DNA of 64,000 bases from Scatophagus argus (GCF_020382885.2 NC_058510.1:6010862-6074861), one strand, 5' to 3'. Shown: positions 11,685 to 23,190, counted from the first letter of the stretch. Numbers and translations: made by a program. Notes: generated by a model from the sequence alone, not told the origin.

Positions 11685-14273
11685 TCAGTGGCAGGCTGTC
11701 AAAAAATAAATGCCTCCTACTGTCAAATAAACTGCAAGAGACATAAGGTGCCCCATCAAGCAACCTTGGCTGCAACATGAATCATTTGCAGCATCATTTG
11801 ATGAAAGATTGTTTTGTGTGTCGGGGTGTGTTATGTTTACTATGTTCAAGTTCAGCTGTTCAACTGAGCTGTCAAATATATCCTCTTACGCCTTTAGAAG
11901 GAAAACTACAAAGTCTCTCCTTTCCCTCCTGCTCCTCTTTGGTCCTAATGAGATGCAGTGCAGTGAGAGGGGACTGACACATGTGTGTGTGTGTGTGTGT
12001 GTATGTGTGCATGCCTGCATGTATGTGTGTGTTTGTGGAGGGGTTAGTAATCAGTGTGCTTTGTCAACTAATGAGGGACGAGAGGGGCCACCTGTTCAGG
12101 GGCGCTGCTGGGCGGAGAGCACTGGGATGGGATTTGGGGGGACGGGGGATGTGCGGGGGTTCGGTGACAGAACAGCTGCTGGGTGCGTGCGTGATGTGCA
12201 CTTGTTGAGGGGGATGTGTGTATTTGTCAATATGGCTGCTGGATGAGTTGTATGCTTACTTTCCATGTCTGCTGCGTAGACCTGAATCGTTGGCACAGGC
12301 CGAGTTCCTCAGAGACAAACTCCTTCGCAGGGCTTTTGGAGGAAGACTCACCTGAGAACAGGAACCAGGGAGTGTGCCTGAGTTAAAAATGTCCTGCAGA
12401 TGTCCTAAAATAAACTGTACTCTTCCTCCAGTACCTTTTTTATGAGGCACTGCTGCATTCATCTGAAAGCACAGCACACAGCTCAAATTCCTTTGATTTC
12501 ACTTTGCTTTAATTTGTTTATTTTGTTTTACTTAGACAGTAGAGATTTGAAAATGTCTCAACCACTGTATAACATTATTTTATATTTATATATATATTTA
12601 TAAATTTTAAGCTTTTAAATTGGACATAAAAGTAAGCTGTCCTGTTAAAGTATTTCTTTATGCTTTAAAGGAGTGCTTAACTTTTATGATCACACTTCCA
12701 CAAAGTTCAGAGACTCACAACAGTCAGATTAAAGTAAAAGAATGGTAAAAACTGAATAAGCTGTGGGCAAGACGTGACTGAGTCCAACTCTAAAAACACT
12801 GAATACTGCACTTCCCAGAATGCAACTCAATAACGTCTTTCATTATACCTTCGAAATGCTCACTTATTTAAAAAGCCACAACTCCAGTTTGTGATGAAGG
12901 CTGTTGGTTATACATTTTAAATCTGACGACAGTTCAGACAAACGTCTTCACAGGCTGGTAGAACTTTTTGTGTCAATAAACTGAACCTCACGAGTATAAC
13001 TGGCGGAGTGCACATTTAAAAATTCATTTATTAGGGTCAAATTGCTCAGAAGGTGATTGAGAAAGCGTGTCTCACGGCCTTTTAAAGCCCACGCTGCTGT
13101 GCTCGGGCAGGATAGAAAAGAACAGAAAGTACAACCTGCTTCGTGACATTAAGCAGCTGCAACAACACAGTCCAGTAATGCTGCATTGCTGAGCTCATTC
13201 AGGCAGCCAACCAACCTGGCTCAGCTCCATCACGCAGGAGGCGGGGAAGTAGCCCCGCTGGCCGTCCTGCAGCCGCCCAAACCACCTCTCCTGCTCATGT
13301 TTGGACAGCACCAGGATGACGTCACCCAGAGACAGCTCCAGCTCGTCCGGCCAGTGGGGGCTGTAGCTGTGCACCACTACCATCTAGTGGACAGAGGGAG
13401 AGTTACAGCCAGACGTTTCCTTATTTCAATGTGCAGGATGCACATTGAAATTCTAAGGCTGGAGTCAAGTGAAGTACAGTGTGTTGCATCCCCTGTTGTT
13501 CCACTGATAGAAGCTGCAGTCGCCGCCTGTGTGTTCTGTGCAGGCTGCAGGTCACACTCAGTGAATGAAGAGGATTATGTGTCAAGAGCCAGAGATTAAG
13601 TGCTGTGCAGTGAAATAGAAACCCTAAAACTGGGTCTACTCTTCATTATCTGTTCCTCCTAAACATAGCTCATGTTTGTTTGTGAGGAAGATAAATTAAA
13701 CACATAAAGGAGACCCAGGAAACTGACTGACTTTACACAACATCAGCATCAAACTTCTCCAGCTGTAGTATACGTAAAACTGTAAATTATCTGTTTTGAT
13801 TAATGTTTCTGAAGTTTAAGACCAACAAGATGCTAAATTAACCTGCAGCCTGGCGTGCATTTTGTTTTCTTTCATCAATGTGTGTTTAAATGGATATTTA
13901 TATGAAGGAGAACTTGCCTTTTCAGCTTCTGCTCTGTATCGATACCTCCCTGTTGAACATTGAGAGTGGAAATGAATCAGCAAAAAAGGTTAATTTTATA
14001 GTTTCTCACAGCTGCAAACATGCATAAGAATTTCTTCACACAAATACATGCACACAAGTGCGTCCACAGCCTCGTCCTTCGCCGAATGAGCGGATCCTCC
14101 CACATTATTTATTAATCATCTGGCACTGATATGCCATCTCACTCTCACTAGCAATGTAAATGCCATGACACACACCACACTTCACTGCGGGTTTGGTTCC
14201 ACTCACCTTGTGGAGCAAGGACAGTGGTGAAGACTTCAAAGTGCTCATGGCTGTGAGTGTAGATGCGCTGCAT
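11260..14273 (-). CDS. vxn: Vexin, four-exon model including an SH3-coding exon
   Basis: Vexin is a small vertebrate protein that promotes neurogenesis. Model on the - strand: exon 1 14273-14207 (MQRIYTHSHEHFEVFTTV), exon 2 13376-13216, exon 3 12351-12260, exon 4 11401-11260 (stop TAA). The phases close exactly and give 153 residues. The N-terminus resembles human vexin (M-x-x-IY then EVFTTV), and the C-terminus KKSECQGATNGAFEDD resembles its KKSEYVGATNSAFEAD end, so gene identity is well supported. Exon 2 codes an SH3 fold. Exon 3 has a strong acceptor and a GTAAGC donor. Weak points are exon 2 (phase needs the second of two nearby AG acceptors, and its donor is the weak GTTGGT) and the exon 4 acceptor. 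An alternative joins exon 1 directly to exon 3 and uses an acceptor at about 11504, reading through a (GGA)n tract without SH3. Position and strand relative to rrs1 and mybl1 match human. Confidence 0.75.
11459..11486. repeat. (TCC)n trinucleotide repeat
   Basis: About nine TCC units, reading GGA on the vxn strand just 5' of vxn exon 4 as modelled. If the upstream acceptor is used it would code a polyglycine run. Confidence 0.9.
11634..11679. repeat. (GT)n microsatellite in vxn intron 3
   Basis: Uninterrupted GT run of about 23 units, within the vxn gene span. Confidence 0.95.
13216..13376 (-). other. SH3-domain exon inside vxn
   Basis: The - strand reads VVHSYSPHWPDELELSLGDV, then a spacer, then RWFGRLQDGQRGYFPASCVM. 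These match SH3 landmarks: an ALYDY-like VVHSY, E-L-x-L-x-x-GD in the RT/diverging region, W-x-GRL, and G-Y-FPASCV for G-x-FPxNYV. Open reading continues from 13383 to a stop at 13195, so it could also act as a terminal exon; an AATAAA on the - strand lies at about 13027-13032. Whether it splices into vxn, ends a short isoform or belongs to another transcript is unresolved. Confidence 0.85.
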
Positions 14274-14356
14274 CTCGAAGACCTGACAGTCGCACACTGA
14301 AACCACAGCTCCTGCTCTCCCTCCCTCCCTCCCTCTCTCTCTCCCTCTCTCACACC

Positions 14357-14364
14357 TTTAAATA
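14357..14364 (-). promoter_or_regulatory. vxn: TATA-like box of vxn
   Basis: TATTTAAA on the - strand lies about 85 bases upstream of the vxn start codon at 14273. That would put transcription start near 14330. A CT-rich tract (14311-14352; GA-rich in the transcript) falls between the box and the coding start. Inferred from position and consensus only. Confidence 0.5.
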
Positions 14365-14399
14365 AGTGCAGCTGACTAATCCACTGCAGCACTGACTGG

Positions 14400-15900
14400 A
14401 GTCTGACACAAGCAACGACACGTCCTCACAGTCCAACACACACAAGAAGGAGAAATTAAATCTTGTGTTAGAAAGGTGCTAAATCGCTGGATTTGGGCTT
14501 TTCTTGTGCATGTCTATTTGATGTCTATTTTCAATATTTTACTTTTAGCCCAGCAGAATAATTACAGGCCGTCTTCATTCAGAGATCACGCTTGACCACC
14601 GCCGCTTCATGCCAGCACCTATTGTTCTTTGACCATCTGGTCGCATGCAAGAGAGAAGTTTAGAGGCTGCACGGATGATAATTCATGATTTCACCTCGTC
14701 AAGAGCGCATGATTGATTTGTGGTTATTGACTGTGTCCCATTTGCAGCGGCCTGGCTGAGCAGAGACAAAGACGAATGGGCTCGGGATGGGGGCGGCGCA
14801 AAGCTCAACAGATGGGAGGAAGAGGTCGGAGCGACCAAACCTCCAGTGTAGCTCCTCTGTCTGGTCTCTTCTCTCCTTCCATTTCAGGAAGACGCCAGGC
14901 GGACCGGAGGCCGTCAGCCAGAGGAGGCTCAACTGTGCTGCTGGCCCAGGAAGGCTTTAAAGGAACAGTTCATCTCAAAATCAAAAATTCACATGTTTAC
15001 TTCTAAGCACGATTTATTAATCTGAACTGCTTTGATGTGACTTGCCATGTTTTGGAGATATGAGCTTCTCTCAAATATAATGGAAGTGGATGGCAAATGC
15101 ACGGATGGGTTTCACGTGGGAATTTATCTTCTTTCTGCCAAACTACACTCGTCCTACACTACACTTGACTGGACCGCATCCTCTAAGAGGGACCTTTTTT
15201 CAAAACAAGTAGCACATGAAGTCACACACCTGCGGGTGACAAAATACTGCAAATTAGCGTGATATTCTCATTAATGAGAGAAAATGTTATTAAGACCTTT
15301 TTGTACAAATGGTACAAAAGGTGGAAAAGTGAACCTCCTTTTGGTTATCTCTAACTCTTTTCACTGCTCCTAATTCAGTGTGATGCCTCAAGTCTAGACA
15401 CCAAGGCCAAAGCAACGCCTTTACATAACCAAAAACCACAGCTAAGCCTCTTAGAAAACTGATCTGATGTTTACTTCCAGGGGAGAAGAAAACACACGAG
15501 CACCTCAGTGCATTTGAAACAAGCAGAAAAGGCCAGGCAGACATTTAAAATGGGTATGAAATCTGCAACAATAAAGCAGCACAGGTTTGCTTTGACATTT
15601 TTGAAAGATTAGACTGCATCAGCAACACCCTCACTCCATTAATAACATGTTACTGGGATGCTTTCATGGGCCTGAGCTTCATCCTTTATGTGATTTTAGC
15701 ACCAGTAGTATGAAGTACCTTCATTTTGTCCGGCCTTTCATTACCAAATTAGCCAAAAACCAGACTCTGCTACAGGGTTAATTTATCTGTAAACATCTTC
15801 TCAACTTATTCTTCAAAAAATGTCCTATATAATATAAAGTACTATATAAATAAATACTGAAATAACAGATTTACATATAGCACACTGAAGGGTTTTTAGT
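14400..15900. other. vxn-rrs1 intergenic spacer
   Basis: No coding exon, RNA gene or clear repeat was recognised. This is where adhfe1 would be expected by human synteny; no alcohol-dehydrogenase-like frame is seen. Confidence 0.6.
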
Positions 15901-16489
15901 TGGAGCACAGCTTTTATTTCAGCAGTCTGAAACTATTAGAAGTTAGAAATAAGAGATCCATTTATATGTTCCAGTTAACATGAATATGTGCTATAGTGAC
16001 CTTCTGGAACATTTAAAGTAACCGAAATGCTGTCCCGATTCACACTATTAGCAAAGAATTCATTCTCATTATCTGATATAGAGACCAACAAGTCGGTCTG
16101 GTCTATTTGCTGAAGATCAGTTCATTAAACCTTTTTAATCACTGCTATGTGTGGGGACCAGTGCTGACTGTGCTCAGAATGACTAAAATTCATTCTGTAT
16201 TTAATTACAACGGGTAAAAAAAAAAAGAAAAACAACAAAAACAAAACACAGTCTCCTCAGTTTGGGCTGTAGTTTTTGTCTTTTATATTACACATATTAA
16301 TCACACAGCCTCCATAAATGCTGGGGCGAGTATTTACAGATTTGGTGACCGTCTAAACGTACAGCATAAGAGTCACAAACCCTGGACAGTCCCAACAATT
16401 CACAGTCACCTCATTCAATTCATATCATTCAAGTCCACCGTGTCGATGCCAAGGCACAGGCGCAGCAGGATCCAGGAGGTTTACAGTCC

Positions 16490-17524
16490 TCAGTGTTTCC
16501 CAGGTTTGCCTTTCCTCTTCCCTCCTCCAACTTTACCTCCTTTTCCTTTGCCACCCTTGCCTTTGCCTTTTCCTGCCATGGTGCCTTTGCGTCCTTTCTT
16601 CCCCGCGCCCTTTTTGCGTTTAGCCGCAGCCTCCTCCCTGTCCTCCTCTCTCATCTGTTTATTGACAGCTTTGGTGATGTCCAACTTGGGCTTCTTGCTG
16701 TCCATGAGGTTGAGAAGCTCCAGCTGCTTCTGCTTCTCATTAGAGAAGTTGCCGATGAGGGGCTCAAACTTCCTCTTCTTGCCTGTGTTTTTTGGTGGTT
16801 TCTCTTTAGGCAGGCGGTCCTGGAACCTCCCAACGGATGCTGTGGAGGTTTTGGCCACGCTCACAGCTCTGGACAGCTCGTCTTTGGACTGCTGGGCCTT
16901 AGGGGTCAGTCCCATGCCTGGCACTTTGACCTTCTGCGCCCTGGCGATGTTCTTCAGCCGGTTGAACTCGTTTTTAGCCACCCTCTCCTTCTTGGCTTTG
17001 AGGCGTTTGGCGAACTGGTCCTCACCTGGGTCTGAGGTCTCGGGCACCTCAATCAGCCAGTCCTTGGTGTTATCGTTGGCCCTCTTGTATCCCCAGCGCC
17101 TCCTCCACTCCTTCGCGTTTTCATCCCAAACCAAGTTGGTCTTCTTCTTCTTCTGTATGCCCTTAAGCTTGGCGAACTCTTCCCATTTTGTAGGGGGTCT
17201 GGGCTTCGGAGGTGGTTTCTCTCTGGGCAGAGGGGTCGCCGGACCCGGTAATTTGACCACAATCGACTCCTCGACTCTCTCCGTGGGCTGCTTCCAGATC
17301 TCGTTAACGAGCAGTTGCGTGTTGTCACGAGCCAGCGACCGCAGGAAGTCTTCTTTCTTCTGCTCTCTGAAGTCCCGGGAGTCGATGCGGTTTTTGTCAC
17401 AAGCTAACAGGTTCCCGATGTCAAACTCCAGGTCCAGATCTTTCTGGACGGAGATGCTTTTAAGTTTTTCTGCTTCTTCTTGCTCGGCTTTAGCCAGCAA
17501 CTCTTCCACACTGCACGTCGCCAT
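16490..17524 (-). CDS. rrs1: Ribosome biogenesis regulatory protein homolog
   Basis: Rrs1 works in the nucleolus to load 5S RNP (5S rRNA with uL18 and uL5) onto pre-60S particles. Single-exon frame of 344 residues. The start was placed at MATCSVEELLAKAEQEEAEK because it matches the family N-terminus; the same frame extends 25 codons further 5' to an ATG at 17599, but that part looks like 5' UTR. Family signatures in order: ARDNTQLLVNEIW (about residue 65), PTERVEESIV, LPREKPPPKPRPPTKWEEFA, KKKTNLVWDE, WRRRWGYKRA, DWLIEVPE, DQFAKR-KAKKERVAKNE-NRLKN, STASVGRFQDRLPKEK, GKKRKFEPL and NKQMREEDREEAA-KRK. The last 45 residues are a Lys/Gly-rich low-complexity tail typical of the family. Intronless, as in mammals. 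AATAAA on the - strand at about 15913-15918 may end the transcript. Confidence 0.98.
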   Translation of the reverse strand: MATCSVEELLAKAEQEEAEKLKSISVQKDLDLEFDIGNLLACDKNRIDSRDFREQKKEDFLRSLARDNTQLLVNEIWKQPTERVEESIVVKLPGPATPLPREKPPPKPRPPTKWEEFAKLKGIQKKKKTNLVWDENAKEWRRRWGYKRANDNTKDWLIEVPETSDPGEDQFAKRLKAKKERVAKNEFNRLKNIARAQKVKVPGMGLTPKAQQSKDELSRAVSVAKTSTASVGRFQDRLPKEKPPKNTGKKRKFEPLIGNFSNEKQKQLELLNLMDSKKPKLDITKAVNKQMREEDREEAAAKRKKGAGKKGRKGTMAGKGKGKGGKGKGGKVGGGKRKGKPGKH

Positions 17525-17584
17525 GTTGGTCAGTGCCCGTAAACGTTTACTCCCCACGTGCGAAAGAGAGAAACACTCCAAATC

Positions 17585-17673
17585 ACTTCCGGGTCGCAAT
17601 ACATGTGACGTATTGACCCGCCCTGCTCTGCCTCTGATTGGCTAGTACATGCTGCCTTCGCTGGATGGATTGG
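17585..17673 (-). promoter_or_regulatory. rrs1: rrs1 promoter: ETS site, CRE-like site and two CCAAT boxes
   Basis: Upstream of the rrs1 start (17524) lie ACTTCCGG (17585-17592; ETS/GABP-type core), TGACGTA (17606-17612; CRE-like) and two ATTGG motifs (17637-17641 and 17669-17673) that read CCAAT on the rrs1 strand, 32 bases apart. No TATA box is seen. This is a typical housekeeping ribosome-biogenesis promoter; function is inferred from motifs. Confidence 0.55.
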
Positions 17674-19530
17674 TTAGGTTTTGAGCATTGGGACCGAGGC
17701 TGGTTAGAGCGAGTGGCTTGATGAAGTTCCTCTTGTCGCCACAAGATGTCAACATTGCGCCATTTTACCTTTTGTGCTCGATATGAATTGAATGCAGGAG
17801 TAAGTAGGTAAAACAATTACAAAAAACAACATTATCCAAAAAGTAAAATTACCAGTGCATATATGAAGAGGGCCGGCAGGAGTTTCAAGTCTCCATGTCC
17901 AACGACTGCCTTTCAACTGGTTGCACGGCCACAAAATCATCTTACAAACCTTGAACTCAGATTTGTGAAGTGAAAACAGCCTTCCAGTTTCATAGTATGC
18001 TCACACATCATTCTGCAGAGTCAAACATGTTATTTAAAGTGATAATTACTAAAAAAGTATTTTGAGGAATTTTTGCATTTTAATTTTCTCACAATGTTGT
18101 GATATTATAGCCTAGCGCAACTTTTTTTCCCATGACAATCAAATTAAATGTTATTTACTCCGTGTTCTGCAACGTTTATTTCCAACACACCATTTCTCCA
18201 ATTCTCTTGGAATTGCAATGGTTCAAATTTTGAAACTTTAGAAGCACTTAAGGGACTTAATGTCTGTGTTGAGGTTGAAAGTTAGTTCTTGACCTTGGAA
18301 AAAGCAGATGAGAAAATGTGCTGATGATCAGGTGTTACAAATGAAAGCTTTAGAACAGATACTGGGTGAACTACTGAGGCTGGTTTGAGAACTGCTATTT
18401 GAAAGGTTAAGAATTACCTTTCAGTCTCAAATTCAGTATTTACACCACTACACTGAGTTGCAGTCCTTTTCAATTTGCACCCTTTAGTGTAAATTGTTCG
18501 AGCAGCTGGTGCATATGCTGGTTTCTTTCTTTCTTTTTTTTATTTAAACAGTTTGAAAATTTGAGAGGGTAAAGCTGAAATGCCAACGCGTTTTACTTCC
18601 CTGTGCTGAAAATGAAAGGCGTGTTAGAAAATTATTTGTAAGGGCACACTGCTTTTGGGTCTGCTGACTCTCGCACAACCCTGCAAAAAAGTTGTGAGTC
18701 TGTGTAAAATGTAAACACAAGCAGAATGTATTCATTTGTAAGGGAACTGTGTTTATCGACAACAGTTTTATGAAGTCTTGCTAAGCCCATGCAGTAACAT
18801 ACTTTATACAATCGTGTGTTTCACTAAGCGGAGAACCTCGGCCCATCAACACTTATGATCGACTGAGCCTTTTGAGGATGCCCCTTTCATCCCTGACCAG
18901 CCGTGATACTGTCACCTGTTTACCTGTAGAATATTTCAAACAGGTGTTTTCTGAGCTTTCTACAACTTCCTCCATCTTTGTTGCTGCCCTGCCCTGACTT
19001 GTTTGAAATGCATTGCTGGCATCAAATTCAGAATAAACAAATAGTTACAAAAAAATCAAGAAGGTGATGTGAGTCACTAAACATATTGTCTTTGTACTGT
19101 TCTGTCACTTTCTATTTGTCTTTTGTTTTATACAGCGTCCCAACTTTGTTGTATAATGTGAGACAGTTTCTCTAACCCTCTTTGAAAAGGAAGACTTTCA
19201 ACATATGTTGTTTAAACAAATGAGAATTATATTCTTCTTCTTTGGTGTTTTCATCTCTGAGAGTTTCTGCATCCTGGCCCTCATAATGGCAGCACATCGT
19301 TTCATTTAGAAGTTGTACTAAACTTCATAATATGATTACTGTAAGGGCTTTCATGAGATGTTAAATTCACTTAAGTATTAATATCCTTCCTTGTCTGTAA
19401 TGTATTCTGTATGTGTTTCTCCCATAGATCCAGGACTCTTATAACTCTATTTTTGTCCTTGTCTCCACTGATTTGGAAGAGATGAAGAGGGAGGAGGAGG
19501 AGGAAGAGGAGGGGGGGATGAGTGGGGGCG

Positions 19531-19760
19531 CATATTACAATTGAGTGGCTGCCGGTTGCCCAAAGACCATCGTGTTATTATTTTGGGCTCCAGTAATTAT
19601 ATTCATCGCCACACTTGCCATGTGAATGCTAACACTCTGACAGGCGCAGAGATAAGGTCACAAGTGATGCTGTGTTTGGAGATGTGAGGAGGAAATGCGT
19701 AATTAGTGGCTCAACGTCCCCGTCCTGATTTAGAGAAGGCTATAAGGTCCTATGTGACGC
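19531..19760. promoter_or_regulatory. Candidate conserved non-coding element
   Basis: Non-repetitive, balanced-composition block with repeated TAATTA/TAATTAT-type homeodomain cores and AGATAAGG (GATA-type), after a purine-rich GGA run. It stands out by texture from the surrounding AT-rich desert. Inference only; no alignment was available. Confidence 0.25.
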
Positions 19761-20784
19761 GAATGTATATTGTCTAAAATCGCCCAATTTAAACATAGTC
19801 TGCTAGTTAGCTACTGGTCTGGCTGCCCGTGTCAGCCACCGTCTCCACAAGTGTTGAAGGTTTTCTGCTGACTTTTTGATCCAGGGTGAATTCAGCCAAA
19901 CAGGATTACTTTTCCATGGTGTTTCTGTTATGGAAGAATACACATCACAGGCCGGATAAAGTTCTCTATGAGCTGTGACCATGGAGCAAAGTCAGTCGCG
20001 CTCACACTCTCTGCGTCTCCACAGTTCTTAAATGTGCTTAAAGGATAAGATTTAGCAACAGTTCTCTCCATAGCATATCACTGCTTTCATGTGAAAACCC
20101 TCCTCGCAGGTTTTGACTTTTTTATTTTTATTTGTTGGTTTCTGCTGAAGGAGCTCAATCCTCTTTACCAAGTTGATTCTTTGATTCTTTTTTATTTTAC
20201 TGAGTTCCTTAAAAAAATGGAGGTTTTGGAGTTGCAGGAGGACATCGTGCAACTGAACCTGAGTTCACAGTGCAGCTAATGCAGAATAAAATAAGTATAA
20301 GGTATGAGTATGAAGTAAAATGTTTCCCTTTGAAATGCAGCTGAGTAAAAGTATAATGTACTGAAAATACTACCTCAAAATTACTTCTGGAGAGTATTTC
20401 CTCTATGCTTTTACTCAAAGGCCTGAGGTGTTTGTATGTATGGCACCACAAAGAAATCACTTCAACGCAGAGAAAACGTGCAAAACAAATGGTTTTATAA
20501 CACCAAATACATAAGCAAAGCCAAACATCATGTAATCTTTAGTGTGAATGAAATCACAAAAAAAATATGATAAATAAGATTTCAACCACGTTCAAAGCAC
20601 GTTCATGTTCATGACAAACCCATAACTGTGACAGGATCAGTGGTTTGCTTTATGTAAAAGACTACAAACTGTTACAAAATGTTACAAAAGTCGTCAGAAC
20701 ATCTGTGCGCTCAGCTTTTTGTCATCTTCATCTTTAAATAACCTCTGACTGGTGGCCACTGTGATCCATGAATCACAATGTGTA

Positions 20785-20786
<2 letters not shown>

Positions 20787-20816
<30 letters not shown>
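20787..20816. repeat. (TG)n microsatellite
   Basis: About 15 TG units in the rrs1-crh desert, followed by a G-rich run. Confidence 0.95.
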
Positions 20817-20817
<1 letters not shown>

Positions 20818-22388
20818 TAGGGGTGGGGGGGACGACGTTCATTGATGCAAAAACTGTCCCGAGGCTTGAAACTTTCCCCTGCCTCTTAAAGCTGACCCGT
20901 TAGCATCAAAGAAGAGGTGAGAGCGCCGGAGGGTCAGATATAGAAGGAGGACAAAATAATCTCATCAGCACCATCCCGGCGTAAATGTGACGTGATTAGC
21001 TGCTGACAGTTTGCTTGGGTATTTATAGTCGTTGTATTATTACATAAAATTCCTTGACCTGCTTGGCTCGAGGACAGAGAAGTTGTTTTTCTTTTGCACA
21101 TTTTTCCCGGGATTTTGTGGAACAGCATGCTGATTATTGCCTTCAAAGAATGACATGCTTTATTTTTGTATGCTTTGCATCACACCATAGGGTGAAGTCT
21201 GCCGCTCTACAGGGAGAAAAAAAAAGAAAAAAAGAAAAAGACTGAGGAGGATTTTTGAGGTTCACACGTGTGTCACCAAGGCATATAGGAGGCTTAACAA
21301 CATTCCCTGAACATACAGCAGTCTATAGATCCATAACTGTGGTAAATATCATGGGCATCAGCTTCATGTGACGTGATTTCTCAAAGAGGACTGAATGAAC
21401 TGTCCAAGTTAACCCTAAGCTGCTCCTGCAAAACAAATATCCACATGACCGAGCTGTTAGCTGACAGGCTTAGGCACTTTTGTAGATTACATCCACTATT
21501 TCCTGTTTTCACAGTGAAAGGGAAATGAGCGTCCCCTGGCGAACAGTGTTTTGTTGGCTGACAGTTAAGGTCAGAGTCTTTATTGATCTTCTGTTTTTGG
21601 GACAGAAACACCATTTGGCCCTGTGCAATGCCTCACAGCCACCTGCTGCTCCTAAACTACTGCCTGCTCGGCGTGGTATCTCACACTCTGAGAAGGACAA
21701 GCCAGAAGATAAACTGCATCATGTTTTTTTTTTTTTCGCAGAGTAAAGGAGCATTTATTTTGCTGCATCTCTTGTATTCATTTCAAATCTTTCAGAACGT
21801 GACAGAAGAGGGCCAAAGGCAATCCTGTGTTTAGGCCTCTCGCTGTGGCAGGTATTACCCAGCTCTCTGGAGCCGGGTCACAGTGGGCACGCTTGTGTGC
21901 AGGTGAGCAAGAAACACAGCTGTGGTTCCCCGGTTGTGCACACCCTGATGCGAGTGAAGCAGCTCAACTGCTCCCCAAAACCTGGCTGGGATCCTGGAAC
22001 CAGCACGAGGTGGAGGGGAGAGTCCTTGAGCTATCATTCCAACCACATTAAGGGTGTCTGCATGTGTGTGAGGGTACGCATGCATCACGCAAGCAAGTGC
22101 ATGCTGTGTGTGTGTGTGTGTGTGTGAGTGTGTGAGTGTGCTGCAGGGGTCCCATACTGGATGTTGGAAGCAGACAGAAGTGGTTAGTGCCTGGTGTCAT
22201 GGCAACTTACAGAGGTCATCCCTCAGTTTGGTATTCAGCAGCACTGTGAGGGCTTATGGCGGTGACATCATCGGTACACCCTGTACTCTGTTCAGCCAGG
22301 GCCCGCACCAAGTTGCCTCACAACTTTGTGAGAATGATGAAATTATTATTATTATTTTGTGAGAAAGAGAAGAAAATGACCTTTTGGG

Positions 22389-22691
22389 TCTGTATGCTAA
22401 ATATGAAGATAGTAGCTGGTTAGCTTAGCGTACCTTAGCGCAAATACTGGAAATGGGGAAACAGCCAGCCCAACTCTGCAGCGTTAAAGCTAACTCATCA
22501 GTTAGTAACAGTAAGTACTCGTCTTCTCGTTAGCTTTTGCCTGCTTGTGACTGTCAATGACCAAATGATGTGAAAAGCCACTAAGCGTGAACTGTTTTTG
22601 GTCAGAGCCATGATGACCGGTTTCCCATTTCCAGTCTTTGTGCTAAGCAAAGTCAAACTTAACAAATGTAGCTTCAAATTTAGCAGACAGA
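22389..22691. mobile_element. Foldback / MITE-like element with long inverted arms
   Basis: The left arm (22389-22462) and right arm (22620-22691) are imperfect inverted copies. The inner core CTTAGCGCAAATACTGGAAA (22434-22453) mirrors TTTCCAGTCTTTGTGCTAAG (22628-22647), and the outer TCTGTATGCTAAATATGAAG mirrors the region ending TAGCAGACAGA at 22691. The 157-bp centre has no coding content. It resembles an abundant teleost interspersed family with 'AGACTGGAAA' and 'GCTAAG' arms. Autonomous partner unknown. Confidence 0.75.
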
Positions 22692-23034
22692 CAGTAGAGT
22701 GGTGTCAATTTTCTCATCTGAGTCTGCAAGAAACTATTTAGATGAACCATGCAGAGGCATAACAGTTAAATTTGTGCAGATTCCTCCAGTCTTTCACCTC
22801 ACAATCGTGTTAAATCTCCACTGGGCCTCATGACTTGTGGAGTGTCTTTAAATAGCTTGTCATCTTCTTCTACAGCCTGTGGCATTTTTCACATACTTAT
22901 AATCAGATCTAACAACACATACAAACAGAGAAAAAGGAGCAGAAACACCAACTTTTGCCAAAACTGTGCAGCCGAATGTGTCATCCAGCCCCTCGGGCGG
23001 AGCCTGAGAAATCCTCTTTGAAGCTTCGGTGCAG

Positions 23035-23190
23035 CTCCAATAATGAGGGGGCTGAGCACGGGGCCCCTACGTGAGGGGCATCCAGGGCCCTTATTGATCT
23101 CCCGTTAATTAGTCTGTAGGTGCACATTGGCGCATAATTAGACTGATACTGAGCTTAATGAATGCAGACAGCCACTAATTCCTCTGGGGA
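23035..23190. promoter_or_regulatory. Candidate conserved non-coding element with TAATTA motifs
   Basis: Contains GTTAATTAGTCT and GCATAATTAGACT about 30 bases apart, a nearly repeated homeodomain-type core, plus CACTAATTCC. Motif clustering in a desert beside a neuropeptide gene suggests an enhancer. This is a guess from texture. Confidence 0.25.

Noticed and set aside
17525-17599. In-frame 25-codon extension of rrs1 to an upstream ATG
   Set aside because: MATCSVEELLAKAEQ matches the family N-terminus, while the upstream part shows no similarity and overlaps the promoter and 5' UTR region.
16440-17645. 401-codon open frame on the + strand opposite rrs1
   Set aside because: It is the antisense shadow of the Lys/Glu-rich rrs1 coding sequence; its Leu/Phe/Ser-rich product is the expected artefact.
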